Source: Hormiphora californensis
Lineage: Eukaryota > Ctenophora > Tentaculata > Cydippida > Pleurobrachiidae
Reading direction: 5' to 3'
NCBI GenBank assembly: GCA_020137815.1
Contig: CM035359.1
Span: 3,970,532-4,034,531 of the forward strand
DNA length: 64,000 nt
The notes beneath the pieces were generated by a model, which saw only the letters and a program-made list of their open reading frames with translations, did no database searches and was not told the DNA's origin. Numbering within the stretch: the stretch's first letter is position 1; each line of letters begins with the position of its first letter. Shown piece by piece: positions 22,401 to 39,340 of this stretch. The translations under genes were made by a program, and so were the position numbers.

Positions 22401-24989
22401 CTGTATCTGATAAACTCCTCCCCCTCTTGACCCACAAAAGACTGTCTCACAAAAGACTGTCCTATAATCAACGTGTTAGGGCGACTTTACAGTCATATCG
22501 TGTAGTCTGACAACCCCTTGCCACTAAAAAAGAAGTTAAAAGCCCCCCCCCCCCTTAAACAGATACAATGCCCCCCCCCCTCCCCCCTCCTTAACCCTTT
22601 GACGGCGAGAAGGATTGGCTCGATAGAATTGTCTAATTTTTCGTTTATAAGTAGATGTTATCAACACAAAACGCCTCGAAAAGGAAATTTGTAATTCCGA
22701 CATGTAGTTTTTGCTGGGCCCACTGTAGCATATATGATACTATCGCCCGTAAGGGAATTCTAGTAACAAATCTAAATTGTACAAGTTTGTGGGTGTTATG
22801 GCATAAATTCATGCTTTCATGAGGTTTGTAGCTACAAGTTCTACATTCGTGAACGGTTTTTACCAGGAAAAGAACCCAAATTAGAGATTTGTATCATATA
22901 TGATACTATCGTCCAAAGGGTAAATTCTCCTAAAACATACATAATTCGGGCTAGAAAAGGAGCTAAGAGACAAATGGGGGCACTAAAATGTGTAGAATCA
23001 TCGCATTAGTGGGGGTAGAGCACATATTTAGGTCGCTATCTGGATCCCTAATTGAGATAATTGGATAATTAGCTAATTATCTGTCCCGCGTGTGCTAATT
23101 ATTCACGAAACTTTGCTCTGGGAAGGAGTTATGAGACAAATGGGGGCACTAAAATGTGTAGAATCATTACATTAGTGGGGGTAGAGCACATATTTAGGTC
23201 GCTATCTGGATCCATAATTGAGATAATTGGATAATTAGCTAATTAGTTGCCCTGGAGCGCTAATAAATGAGACTTTGTGGAGTATCCAAGACAAGTAGGG
23301 GCACTAAAATGTGTAAAATCATCGCCTTAGTGGAGGTAGAGCACATAGCTGAGTTTCTATTCCAACTCCTAAATGAGATAATTGGATAATTAGCTAATTG
23401 ACGGTTGCACACCGTCCACTTTTCACCAAATCCCGTGGTTTCTAGGTAATCCTGAGCTCTTTTGTTCAATCTAAGGATCTTCTGACATCCCCTAATATCC
23501 CTAAACCCCTATAACCGTGTGTCCAAACAATAAATATGGGAAACTGTAGTACATTAGAGGTTGAACGTGTTGTAGGAGCAATAGGATATAAAAATTCTAT
23601 ATGATTGTAGTTGGATCTTGGATGTATGAGAAGTCTAGGATGGAGCAAGAGGGTTCTAAAGAGCTGAAGGCAGTGTCTAGGGTTGTATCGAGTGCTATAC
23701 TATTGTGTAAAACGAGTCAAAGGTGATACAAATGGGGTTAGGGGTTGTCAGAAGATCCTTAGATTGAGCAAAAGAGCTCAGGATTACCTAGAAACCACGG
23801 GATTTGGTGAAAAGTGGACGGTGTGCAACCGTCAATTAGCTAATTATCCAATTATCTCAATTAGGAGTGGGAATAGAAACTCAGCTATGTGCTCTACCCC
23901 CGCTAAGGCGATTATTTTACACATTTTAGTGCCCTCACTTGTCTTGTATACTCCGCCTAGTCTCATTTATTAGCGCTCCAGGGCAACTAATTAGCTAATT
24001 ATCTAATTATCTCAATTATGGATCCAGATAGCGACCTAAATATATGCTCTACCCCCACTAATTTGATGATTCTACACATTTTAGTGCCCCTGCATTTGTC
24101 TCATAACTCCTTCCCAGAGCAAAGTTTCATGAATAATTAGCATGCGCGGGACAGATAATTAGCTAATTATCCAATTATCTCAATTAGGGATCCAGATAGC
24201 GACCTAAATATGTGCCCTACCCCCACTAATGCGATGATTCTACATTTTAGTGCCCTGATTTGTCTCTTAGCTCCTTTTCTAGCCCGAATTATGTATGTTT
24301 TAGGAGAATTTACCCTTAGGACGATAGTATCATATATGATACAAATCTCTAATTTGGGTTCTTTTCCTGGTAAAAACCGTTCACGATTGTAGAACTTGTA
24401 GCTACATACCACATGAAAGCATAAATTTATGCCATAGCACCCACAAACTTGTACAATTTAGATTTGTTACTAGAATTCCCTCACGGGCGATAGTATCATA
24501 TATGATACGGCGCCTTAAATGTTAATAACTCATTCAATTTTCAATATTTTTCGATGCGGCTTTTTGCATTCGGTCGGTTATGACGAGCACTTTTATTCCT
24601 TCAAAGGATTAGTTGTGCCCCCAAAAAACAAAAAAATGAGAAATGTTTTTAAAAAAAGGCCGAAATTAGCCTCCTTAGAAGGGCTATAAAATTTTTTTCT
24701 TGATTTTCTGAGCTGATCTGGACGTGGTTTTAGGTTCATAATCCCTAAAACTAGCTTGTGACAAAATATGGGCCACCTAGATAAATCATAAGGACTTCCA
24801 GGCCGCCTAGAATAGACTGTAGCATATATGCTCTGTCGCCGTCAAAGGGTTAAACAGATAGTAACCACTCCATTTGTCAGGTATTTTATCGGGCACGCAG
24901 CCAAAATGCACGACCTCAAGGTGAAATACCGGGACGGGATATGTTACATCTACGATGACAACGGCAATGTTATCCATAAGATCACGTGA
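8009..24989 (+). CDS. C2H2 zinc-finger protein, 15 exons, 783 aa
   Basis: Exons: 8009-8154, 8213-8601, 8700-9043, 9134-9230, 9403-9593, 9693-9780, 10416-10527, 12013-12129, 12622-12737, 13032-13171, 19721-19834, 20162-20283, 21328-21481, 21652-21764, 24881-24989 (TGA). All introns are GT-AG, phases join, and the sum (2352 nt) is exactly 784 codons. The N-terminal ~455 residues are basic, then Pro/Gln/Ser-rich low complexity. From about residue 470 come nine C2H2 fingers, often split by introns (for example KCVMCG...FIAHTRVH, YKCSKC...LRRHIRNIH, IKCPLC...HAAKMH), then a 24-residue tail. It is probably a nuclear DNA-binding regulator; no specific orthologue is recognised. The introns hold a 7TM gene, a LINE and several foldbacks. 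The 13171-to-19721 splice skips the LINE in frame, so the insertion is compatible with expression. Confidence 0.85.
9800..9943. repeat. (CT)n microsatellite in a zinc-finger gene intron
   Basis: Long CT run with occasional CCCT interruptions, starting about 20 nt after the 5' splice site at 9781. It is pyrimidine on the coding strand. Confidence 0.9.
10561..10627. mobile_element. TTGGTTACGAA MITE, copy a
   Basis: Short element with inverted ends TGGTTACGAAGTTACC and GGTTATTTCGTAACCA, starting 34 bp after the 5' splice site at 10528. It is one of eight related copies in the window (also near 36758, 37465, 39964, 57224, 61239, 62913, 63435). Some copies share the interior GCTGGCAAGGGAGGGG. Confidence 0.8.
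10724..11731 (-). CDS. Intronless seven-transmembrane receptor-like protein, 335 aa
   Basis: A single uninterrupted ORF lying antisense inside the zinc-finger gene intron 10528-12012. Hydropathy by eye gives seven membrane segments at about residues 31-52, 63-85, 98-120, 145-163, 180-203, 234-262 and 284-310, with a basic C-terminal tail ending in Arg/Cys-rich sequence (a possible palmitoylation site). This topology is that of a G-protein-coupled receptor in the plasma membrane. The usual rhodopsin-class marks are not evident: there is no clear DRY after the third segment (LFRLQLIVRP instead) and no NPxxY in the seventh. The ligand is unknown. The lack of introns in an intron-rich neighbourhood could mean origin by retroposition or membership of an intronless lineage-specific receptor family. 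The start was taken as the first ATG. Confidence 0.7.
   Translation of the reverse strand: MNNIFATISDSESVTPTGSAFAQYALKPLTITMCVLGLISSLILVVTIFARCRRWTDLPFTSTLYLHICALNIIECLDIMFIIPIWKTENAAKNSWVFLVIGDVFSIARPAFLLCIYLFRLQLIVRPSSIFNRDEIQRHRLKSLIRCIWIGALVVSVIIRVCYIKKVCGEKVDYAYFCADILVIFLQTTIILVSVAMVAYLSVLYQRFSYNHSEVTSPLLDDGSNVALLENIALTLRIVCSTLFVDLFCFSYALVVNFGNIIYWFNSDILPTFLLRLKHWVGGEVQFVFLSLLTGATYATLISWVLILVQASMRRALWDVMERVARRCCGRVHEE
11905..12012 (+). repeat. Tandem array of a 3' splice site, 3 x 36 bp
   Basis: Three copies of a 36-bp unit ending CTTTACTCTGATCCCCTCAG put AG at 11940, 11976 and 12012. Only the last is followed by the in-frame zinc-finger exon. See the finding on splice-site arrays. Confidence 0.9.
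12474..12497. repeat. Short (CT)n tract and nearby CACGTGA sites
   Basis: A (CT)11-12 tract in the intron 12130-12621. Upstream, 12245-12425 contains three CACGTGA sites (ACACGTGACC, ATCACGTGAT, GTCACGTGAC), the canonical E-box core bound by bHLH-zip factors such as USF/MITF. Confidence 0.6.
13529..13612. promoter_or_regulatory. Cluster of CACGTGA palindromic sites
   Basis: ATCACGTGACT, ACCACGTGACT and ATCACGTGATA occur within 85 bp, in the intron between zinc-finger exons ending 13171 and starting 19721. CACGTG is a known E-box; a regulatory role here is inference only. Confidence 0.35.
14196..15488 (+). CDS. LINE ORF1 protein, 430 aa, CCHC zinc knuckles
   Basis: Intact ORF from the first ATG after the 5' region. 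The C-terminal third has zinc-knuckle motifs: CYHCQGFGHMAGSVYC, CCFCAGTHQTKDC (C-x2-C-x3-H-x4-C) and a third CVNC...H...C, the kind of nucleic-acid-binding domain found in LINE ORF1 proteins that coat the element RNA. The end of the ORF overlaps ORF2 by about 117 nt, and an A AAA AAC heptamer at 15419-15425 sits in the frame required for a -1 shift into ORF2. The ORF is undamaged, so the copy may be young. Confidence 0.8.
   Translation: MISVKICCWPACNGCFRMTVTSNYDICITKSDFEDVLAGEVFSNDYKGSDLLVCLERGDAVCPSSVHKPQLWHLLKACYKMLPATAPFSVPGDQADLRESFAKLHKDLVSTISALVKPVEKGKDDVGNGEPEEPVTPTMKHYVNITTGNSGEGESAFCADKWKNVVKPKVESALKTIPVVRSRVNSDHTRLYFPNEDQMKEAEKVLTPLAQDCSVSFFSEETKKLEPKVTINDLGPDLLEKEAILAAILDKNEDIRKLYHEDKKLKVVFVNERDRYAVIQMAPEIRRLLSSSGDRLNLGLRQHFVKNRYHVIQCYHCQGFGHMAGSVYCPQKDDPVCCFCAGTHQTKDCRAKKNNETGKMKCVNCEVGGSREDKKYAKTHTASSMWCPSYINERARLMERTSGVSKEEKNMYWTRTKEELLRKRLGRLGH
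15371..18412 (+). CDS. LINE ORF2: endonuclease-reverse transcriptase, one in-frame stop
   Basis: Open in the -1 frame relative to ORF1 from 15371. Endonuclease domain: IGTLNVRSL at about 15470, VQETF (catalytic Glu), GDLNF and SDHFLVQ. A single TAA at 16331-16333 interrupts it; the same frame then runs open to 18412 with the reverse transcriptase: YRPVSNIPFLSKLLEKVV, LDMSAAFDTVDH, VPQGSLLGPILFLLYI and the catalytic LYADDSQLY. Together these nick the target and prime reverse transcription in cis. The lone stop suggests recent loss of function, or a sequencing error. No ATG stands at the start of the ORF2 domain, so translation must depend on ORF1 (frameshift or reinitiation). Confidence 0.8.
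18761..19720 (+). other. Rest of a large intron of the zinc-finger gene
   Basis: Holds a (GGAC)n-like run (18962-18980), the hairpin pair at 19029-19096 and a CT tract at about 19371-19410. An exon-like stretch at 19282-19360 was tested and rejected on phase. Confidence 0.5.
20299..20400 (+). repeat. Tandem array beside a 5' splice site, 5 x 21 bp
   Basis: The unit TAAGTTAGTAATCAGTCAATC is repeated about five times, starting 15 nt after the exon end at 20283. Each unit contains AAGTTAGT, resembling the real donor CAG/GTTAGT. Confidence 0.85.
20531..21285. mobile_element. TA-flanked foldback element (755 bp)
   Basis: Left end ACGGGTGACAACTAAAAATT and right end complement AATTTTTAGTTGTCACCCGT, flanked by TA at 20529-20530 and 21286-21287. 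Inverted similarity continues inward through GCCCCACCAAAG / CTTTGGTGGGGC. It lies in the intron 20284-21327, ending about 40 nt before the next exon. Confidence 0.85.
21776..21878 (+). mobile_element. GGAACCGACCG MITE (M1), copy 1
   Basis: About 103 bp containing CCTGATTGGCTGATAACCAGTCACGTGACCTA and ending GGTCGGTTCCTG; the left inverted terminus is degenerate here (TCTCCCGAATC). The duplicated flank ACCGGTTAGTTCTGT / CACTGGTTAGTTCTGT contains the 5' splice site (exon end 21764), so the insertion copied the donor region. Other copies: 38079, 43929 and 62705. Confidence 0.85.
22595..24849. mobile_element. TTAA-flanked 2.25-kb foldback element
   Basis: Flanked by TTAA (22591-22594; 24850-24853) with ends CCCTTTGACGGCGA and TCGCCGTCAAAGGG. 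Arms of about 800 bp are inverted copies, meeting around a ~200-bp centre (23515-23725). Each arm holds three diverged ~155-bp tandem units (GGGGCACTAAAATGTGTAGAATCAT...GGATAATTAGCTAATTA) and TATCATATATGATAC palindromes. TTAA targets fit piggyBac- or Kolobok-type transposons. It fills the last intron of the zinc-finger gene, ending 31 nt before the final exon. Confidence 0.88.
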
Positions 24990-25375
24990 TGCGATACGAA
25001 GTGTTGATAGCGAATTGGTTAGAAAAATTTTCTTTTTTCGGGTCGCAGGTAGAGTAGAATTGTTGAGAGTACCCAGGTATTATAGTAAAGACGTGGACTG
25101 TCATGCTTATCGTGTTTAGAACTTTGATTGTTGTTTATCTGTGAATTTATTTTACGGCTATAAGCTTTTATGTATAATGATAATTACCAATTTAATTGAG
25201 CTAATTACTTAGTGGTATTATATAATTTTAAGCTAATTATATGAATTATGAATTACATATTTTATTTAGCTGTTACACAATCGAAATTTTAGGATTTGTT
25301 GCGTTATTTGAGCGTAATTCTTTTCTCTAATCCTTTTCGAGTGACCCATCACTCCGAATGGTAGTTAAATAATTG
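24990..25375. other. Zinc-finger gene 3' flank
   Basis: AT-rich; no AATAAA was found within about 350 bp of the stop, so the 3' end of the transcript is not defined. Confidence 0.4.
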
Positions 25376-26792
25376 GGCAATTTCTGATTTGCCGCATACG
25401 GCGTCTAGACGGCGTCGCAACGCCGTCTAGACGGCGTCTAGACGGTATACCGTCTGGACGGGTTTCGGTGAAATCAGCTAAAAACGGTACCGAAATTGCT
25501 TGAGACGGGTTATAGACGGTATCAGACGGTCTCTAGACGGGTTATAGACGGTATCAGACGGTGTTGCGACGGTATCAGACGGTCTCTAGACGGTGTCTAG
25601 ACGGTACCGTCCCGGCGTCTGGACGGCGTCTGGACGGTGTCTAGACGGTATCCGTCCGAAGTTGAGACGGCACGTCTGAAAATTGTACCAGACGTTGAGA
25701 CGGACTTTTAGAACTCCGTCTGTATTTCAGACGGAGTTTTAAAAGTACGTCTCAACGCAGTCTAAAGGAAAATCGATGAAAGTACCGTCTAGACAACGTC
25801 TCAACTGAAACCGGTCAACATACCGTCTAAACAACGTCTAGACAACGTCTAAACAGAATCTCGCGATTCAGTTTCAAATACCGTCTAGACAACTTCTCCA
25901 GCAATTTCGATAAGAATACCGTCTAAACAACGTCTAGACAACGTCTCAAATAATGATGTCTAGACTCGACCGTTTTCGAAGACCATTCTGGATTACCCAT
26001 GCCAGTTGGAATTAGTGGTAGATGTGTGCCTATTGAATGGAAATTACACATGTGTTTAACCAGCACAGTCGTACCGCGATGCTCGGGGACGGGAAAGGGG
26101 TTATCCTCCCGGTAATTTTCGTACCCAACTTCAAATATACTGTCTATGGCTGATACTATCAGTGATAGATAGTGTCGGTTATGAGACGTTGTTTAGACGG
26201 TATCTGTATCGGATTCGCTTAAGACGTTGTCTAGACGTTGTTTAGACGGTATTCGTATCGAAATTGCTGGAGAAGTTGTCTAGACGGTATTTGAAACTGA
26301 ATCGCGAGATTCTGTTTAGACGTTGTCTAGACGTTGTTTAGACGGTATGTTGACCGGTTTCAGTTGAGACGTTGTCTAGACGGTACTTTCATCGATTTTC
26401 CTTTAGACTGCGTTGAGACGTACTTTTAAAACTCCGTCTGAAATACAGACGGAGTTCTAAAAGTCCGTCTCAACGTCTGGTACAATTTTCAGACGTGCCG
26501 TCTCAACTTCGGACGGATACCGTCTAGACACCGTCCAGACGCCGTCCAGACGCCGGGACGGTACCGTCTAGACACCGTCTAGAGACCGTCTGATACCGTC
26601 GCAACACCGTCTGATACCGTCTATAACCCGTCTAGAGACCGTCTGATACCGTCTATAACCCGTCTCAAGCAATTTCGGTACCGTTTTTAGCTGATTTCAC
26701 CGAAACCCGTCCAGACGGTATACCGTCTAGACGCCGTCTAGACGGCGTTGCGACGCCGTCTAGACGCCGTATGCGGCAAATCAGAAATTGCC
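25376..26792. mobile_element. 1.4-kb foldback built of CGTCTAGAC motifs, 9-bp target duplication
   Basis: Ends GGCAATTTCTGATTTGCCGC and complement, flanked by the direct repeat AAATAATTG (25367-25375 and 26793-26801). Arms of about 590 bp are near-perfect inverted copies and consist largely of degenerate tandem GACGGTGTCTAGACGGTATC-type units, with CGTCTAGACG itself palindromic. The centre (about 25965-26175) is unique sequence. A 9-bp duplication with long terminal inverted repeats fits the Mutator (MULE) superfamily. No transposase is present. Confidence 0.9.
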
Positions 26793-26801
26793 AAATAATT
26801 G

Positions 26802-29714
<2,913 letters not shown>

Positions 29715-29787
29715 GCCTCCGTGGCCTAATGGCTAAGGCATCTGCCTCCTAAGCAGGGGATTGCGGGTTCGAGTCCCGCCGGGGGTT
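29715..29787 (+). tRNA. tRNA-Arg (CCT)
   Basis: 73-nt cloverleaf: acceptor GCCTCCG pairs with CGGGGGT, D arm TGGCCTAATGGCTA, anticodon loop CTCCTAA with anticodon CCT, T arm GCGGGTTCGAGTCCCGC. No intron. A pol III terminator TTTTT follows at about 29794. It reads AGG codons. Confidence 0.93.
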
Positions 29788-30346
29788 GTGCTCTTTTTGT
29801 TCCTTAAAGATAAACTTCCAAAAAGCCAATTACTTTTTGTTAGCTAAACATCATATTGATGTGTAACTAATATACAAATAACAGATTTCCCAGAGTATTC
29901 TGGAAATATTTTCCATTTCCGCTACTCCGGGGAATCTTCACGAAAATCGAGGTTTTATTATTGCAGAAAATAATTATCACACAAAATAACATTAACATGA
30001 AAAAATAAAACATATCTCTGGATTCTGAAGCCCGCTCATTAGAGAAATATATGTGAAACCCGCTCATAATTAAGCATATGTGGGATTATCAGTTTAGTTG
30101 TACCGCCCGTCCCGTTTTATCGCGAAATGGGGAGATAGTACGAACAGTTCAAACTGTACTACAATTGTTAAAAACATGGATTAAATGTGAATATTTAATA
30201 GGCACACCATTGCTCCTTCATTCACAACTAACCGAGCTTCCCTATTTAATTCTCGCTCAGATCTCAATTTTCAGGATAACCGGGCTGAGTTACACAAATT
30301 ACCTTAAAGTAAATCAATTGTATAGAAAAACATGAACACACACGCA
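29788..30346. other. 3' flank of the phosphatase gene
   Basis: AT-rich. On the minus strand an AATAAA (29954-29959) lies about 390 nt past the phosphatase stop codon and is the best candidate poly-A signal. Confidence 0.4.
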
Positions 30347-35581
<5,235 letters not shown>

Positions 35582-36113
35582 GGATAATGCTCAGGGGTCA
35601 GATATACAAGTTTCTTGTTTACTACATCATAGGCTACACAAGTGTAATATTAATTAAGTTCATGCGTTTAGGACAATGGGGAAATTGGCGTCAAATCTTT
35701 GTCTATTATAGATCAAAGGTAGGTAGAAAGGGAGAAGGTTGGAGAAAACTTTTACAAGCCAAAAGTTTGTAGAAAGCATGATATCAGAGAGGCACGACAT
35801 GCTACTCACAGATCAGTGAGTGTGTTCTCAAACACACAGAAACATGATACATCTATAAGAAATGAGAGAATCGGAAAGATTAGGATAGTTTATTTAGCGG
35901 AAGAGAAACTGAAAGAAAAATAAAACGGCAAGATGAATAATGAATGGGTGTGTATTTTCGATGCGAAGAGGGAAAATTTCCTGGAATCAAAACTTGAAAA
36001 GACACACACAATCATATCGACATGGGGGTATTACAATTATTTTAAAACAAATCGAACTCTAGAAAGAAATTGAAATGTCTCATATAATGTAAAGCTCTAA
36101 CCTCGTTTTTTAG
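35582..36113. other. Intergenic region between divergent genes
   Basis: Lies between the phosphatase start (minus) and the first supported exon of the plus-strand gene. A 46-codon ORF from ATG 35932 (begins MNNEWVCIFDAKRENF) looks coding in composition and may be a first exon of that gene, but no donor in matching phase was found. Confidence 0.4.
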
Positions 36114-37085
36114 AAGATCTTGTAAAACTGGGTGATACCCCGGTATTGTTGTTACGGGTCACAATCACAGTCCCATCACCATCCACTGACATACTCTATC
36201 CAGTTGTAAACGGAGTTGATCCCAAATAACAGAACCCTTCTTTGGGATTGAATATATCCTTTTTTTTGGGATTTTGGCGGAGATTTTCCTAGTTGCTAGG
36301 CAATATAACAGGTGTAACAGCAGAGATAAAATGCAGGCAAGGTTTCCGATTCCATGTGGTATGGCTGAGGCCTTCCTATGGGGGAGATAACGGTAACATG
36401 ATATAGTATTTTTAGGGGAGAGGGGTAACAGACGGGTCTTTGGGCTAAAAGGTAGAATTACTAGAATTAGATAGTCATATATAGCTAGGCTCCAAGGCGC
36501 CCGGAAAAGTTTTATCTTGAAGTTTACAACATAAAAATCAGTGACAGTAAAATATATGTGGGATTTTCTATGGGGTAATGATCTGAGATAGACATCGATA
36601 GGCGGTATGATGAATCAACTAGTAAATTATCCCAACTCTGAATTGCAGGAGGTAAGAAAAGTAAACAAAAGCGTGGGACACCACATACCAAATCATTGGT
36701 AGTCAATGGATATTGGATATATGCACATATCGACAATATATATATTCTACCACTCCTTTGGTATCGAAGACACCTCACACTCAGGCCGCATCGCGGCCTT
36801 CGTTTGGTGCGCTTTGCGCGCCGGCAAGGGAGGGGTAACTTCGTTACCAAACCACTCCTTACACCATGCCACCATGAGTGGGTCGTCAGTAAATGAATAT
36901 CACACATCAGGTAACGAGTTCATAACAGTAAAGTAACAATAAATATGACCAGATGGTATTGAATAAGTTATAAGTTATGACTACAAACTAAACAGACGAC
37001 CAATATAAAGTCACATGATCAAACAAAGACGTGACACCTCTAAACTAGCACTACATAATAACTTTTCTCTCTCTCTCTTTCTCTG

Positions 37086-37174
<89 letters not shown>

Positions 37175-37889
37175 TTCTCTTTCTAAACCTAAAACAAAAA
37201 ACATAAAGGCCTTTGTTTTCAGTGTCGCTAGAGCATCACACGTACACTAAATACAGACACATCACATATTTCAAAGGACGCTGGAACCGGAAAATAGGAA
37301 GTTCAAGTAGAAACACACCGTGAGATCGGAGGGGGGGGGCATCATACTTCTCAGTGAACAATGAACAGCGAACACTGTATGAGGCGTTATAGGTAGGTAA
37401 CCCGAGAGCTATTTACCCTGTATAATGATGATCAAACTACAATTTCCCACACGCACACACGGCCTTGGTTACGAAATTATAACCCCTCTAAAGACCTTCA
37501 CGCGCGCTGGCAAGGGAGGGGTTATTTCATAACTAACACACGGCCAGGGGTGTTATAATAACAACTTCACAATGGCGTACTGTCACTGCATGCTCTGATC
37601 CACTAATATCATGACGTTTTTACTATCAACTCAGGGATTGATCGGAGACACAATAACTCCAACTCCCAGAATTGAAAACACTTTAAATGAACTCAACCAA
37701 CCATGGTACATCCTTCTCCTTCTCTCGCTCCCATTCTCTTTCTCTCCTTCTCTCTCTCTCTATCCCTCTCTCTCTCTTTCTCTCTTTCTCTCTCACTTAC
37801 CTCTCTTTCTCTCTCTATCTCTCTCTCTATCTCTCTCACTCTATCCCTCTCTCTCTCCTTCTATCTCTCTCTCTCTCTCACTTCCCTCG

Positions 37890-37942
<53 letters not shown>

Positions 37943-38315
37943 TCTTTGCCTCTCTATATGAGTTACCTGGCCCAATAATAATAGTTCCCAGCCAGCGGTG
38001 CATGAAAAGAGGAACCAGCGCAGTGAACACCTGTTCATGTATCAGTTAAAAAACTCTCAGCGGGAGCCTCTCAACCAGGAGCCGACCGAATCAGGAAATA
38101 ATGGTCCCTGATTGGCTGATAACCAGTCACGTGACCTAAATAACAAGTTTTGATTGGTTGTTTACTTGTTTCAATTTCGGTCGGTTCCTGCTCTCAACCA
38201 GAAGTTGAAGATTCAACCAAAATTCAATGAAGTTCATATCAGCCAAAATGGGAAAAAAAGGAAAGTTTTACTTCCTTCCCATCAATATCATGGTAAACTA
38301 AAGAGATTAACTTAA
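36114..38315 (+). CDS. Unrecognised spliced gene, last exon broken by a MITE
   Basis: Candidate exons: 36114-36205, 36649-36698, 36879-36910, 37223-37319, 37635-37705, 37985-38078 plus 38202-38315 (stop TAA). Phases agree across the first four exons and across the last junction; the join 37319 to 37635 does not, so an exon is missing or wrong there. The 36878 and 37984 acceptors are weak. The product is basic, rich in His, Lys, Arg and Asn (for example YTKYRHITYFKGRWNRK; NGKKRKVLLP), with no family I recognise. In the last exon, MITE M1 copy 2 sits between two copies of CTCTCAACCAG; ignoring it, the frame runs on for 37 more codons to TAA. As sequenced, reading into the MITE hits TGA after ten codons. 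Treat this as a partial, hypothetical model. Confidence 0.4.
36758..36850. mobile_element. TTGGTTACGAA MITE, copy b
   Basis: Ends TTTGGTATCGAAG and CTTCGTTACCAA; interior CCGCATCGCGGCCTTCG and GCGCCGGCAAGGGAGGGG. It lies in an intron of the unrecognised gene. Confidence 0.75.
37065..37175. repeat. (CT)n microsatellite
   Basis: About 110 bp, with CTCTGT variants at its start. It precedes the exon at 37223 by about 45 nt and could act as an extended pyrimidine tract. A second, impure CT tract covers 37735-37945. Confidence 0.9.
37465..37537. mobile_element. TTGGTTACGAA MITE, copy c
   Basis: TTGGTTACGAAATTATAACCCCTC at the left, GGGGTTATTTCATAACTAA at the right, with CGCTGGCAAGGGAGGGG inside as in copies b and h. 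Confidence 0.75.
38079..38190 (+). mobile_element. GGAACCGACCG MITE (M1), copy 2, inside a coding exon
   Basis: Direct repeats CTCTCAACCAG at 38068-38078 and 38191-38201. Element plus one repeat is 123 nt, a multiple of three, but contains an in-frame TGA. The right end supplies TTTCGGTCGGTTCCTGCTCTCAACCAG, a good pyrimidine-AG acceptor directly before the continuing reading frame. Confidence 0.85.
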
Positions 38316-39021
38316 TCTAGGAATATATGTTCATGAGAATCCGAGTAACCTACAGAATAATTTGAATAAAATATTCGAATTTATGTTTGGGGAAGGTCAT
38401 CATATTGCTCGCATGTTGTTCCTGATTCCGTGTAACATATTGTTTGCTCGACCATCTTACAGAATTGTAAAGGTCTCAAGTCTCCTGGGACATAATGACA
38501 CCTAAAAAATAATTCAACCCGATATCATCTGGATTAATTTTAGTTCTTTGAGTTGATTTCTTTAATTGTTCTAAGATAATCGAGATTTTAAATTATAGAA
38601 GAATCTAGAAACCCGGTCCTTAGATCTTTAGAAGTCAATGACCGTACTAATCCACATCCGGTATAGATCGTACTGCAGTTAAATACCAATCGGTCTGTAG
38701 CTTGTTACTGTATCGCTACAGCAGTACCTTGTTACTACCATCGTGTGCTACTGAAGTAGGTACTACACTGTGCGGTGTATTCAAAGTAAACAATTGTAGT
38801 GGATTGGAGATTATGTTTATATTGCATACAATATCTTGTTTTGGTAAATGATGTTTGATTTGTGTTTACTAATTCAACAGCTGCACTACATTGGCAACAG
38901 TACAAAATAGTTAAAATGCATTGCAGTGTGTACGATTTGTTTGGTAAAACATTGTCACACGTTTCATAATTCATGACCGTCTATCTTCTTATCTCTCTCT
39001 CCCTCTCTCTCTCTCTCTCCC

Positions 39022-39073
<52 letters not shown>

Positions 39074-39340
39074 CCTCTCCCAATTTTCACTAAGAATTAG
39101 GGTAGATATCATATTTGACGCAAACGTTTGCGTATGTCAAGGCGTGTAAATGAATGACATGCACTATGAAACGGTGACTGAATTTCACGTTATTAATTTC
39201 TTCCGGTTCTAATGGTATTTGTTACGCCCGCAAAGTTATTTTGTTTATTGTTTGAATTCCCTCAATATCCTACTCTTGGTACTACAACTTGAAAAACTTC
39301 CAGTGTGTATTTTATCTGTTTTTAGTGAAACTCGACAGCC
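38316..39340. other. Intergenic region before the protease gene
   Basis: AT-rich, with a (CT)n tract at about 38990-39080. No gene or clear promoter element recognised. Confidence 0.4.

Noticed and set aside
25376-26792. Satellite or rDNA spacer array
   Set aside because: The repeats are arranged in two inverted arms with a 9-bp target duplication, so an inserted element explains them better.
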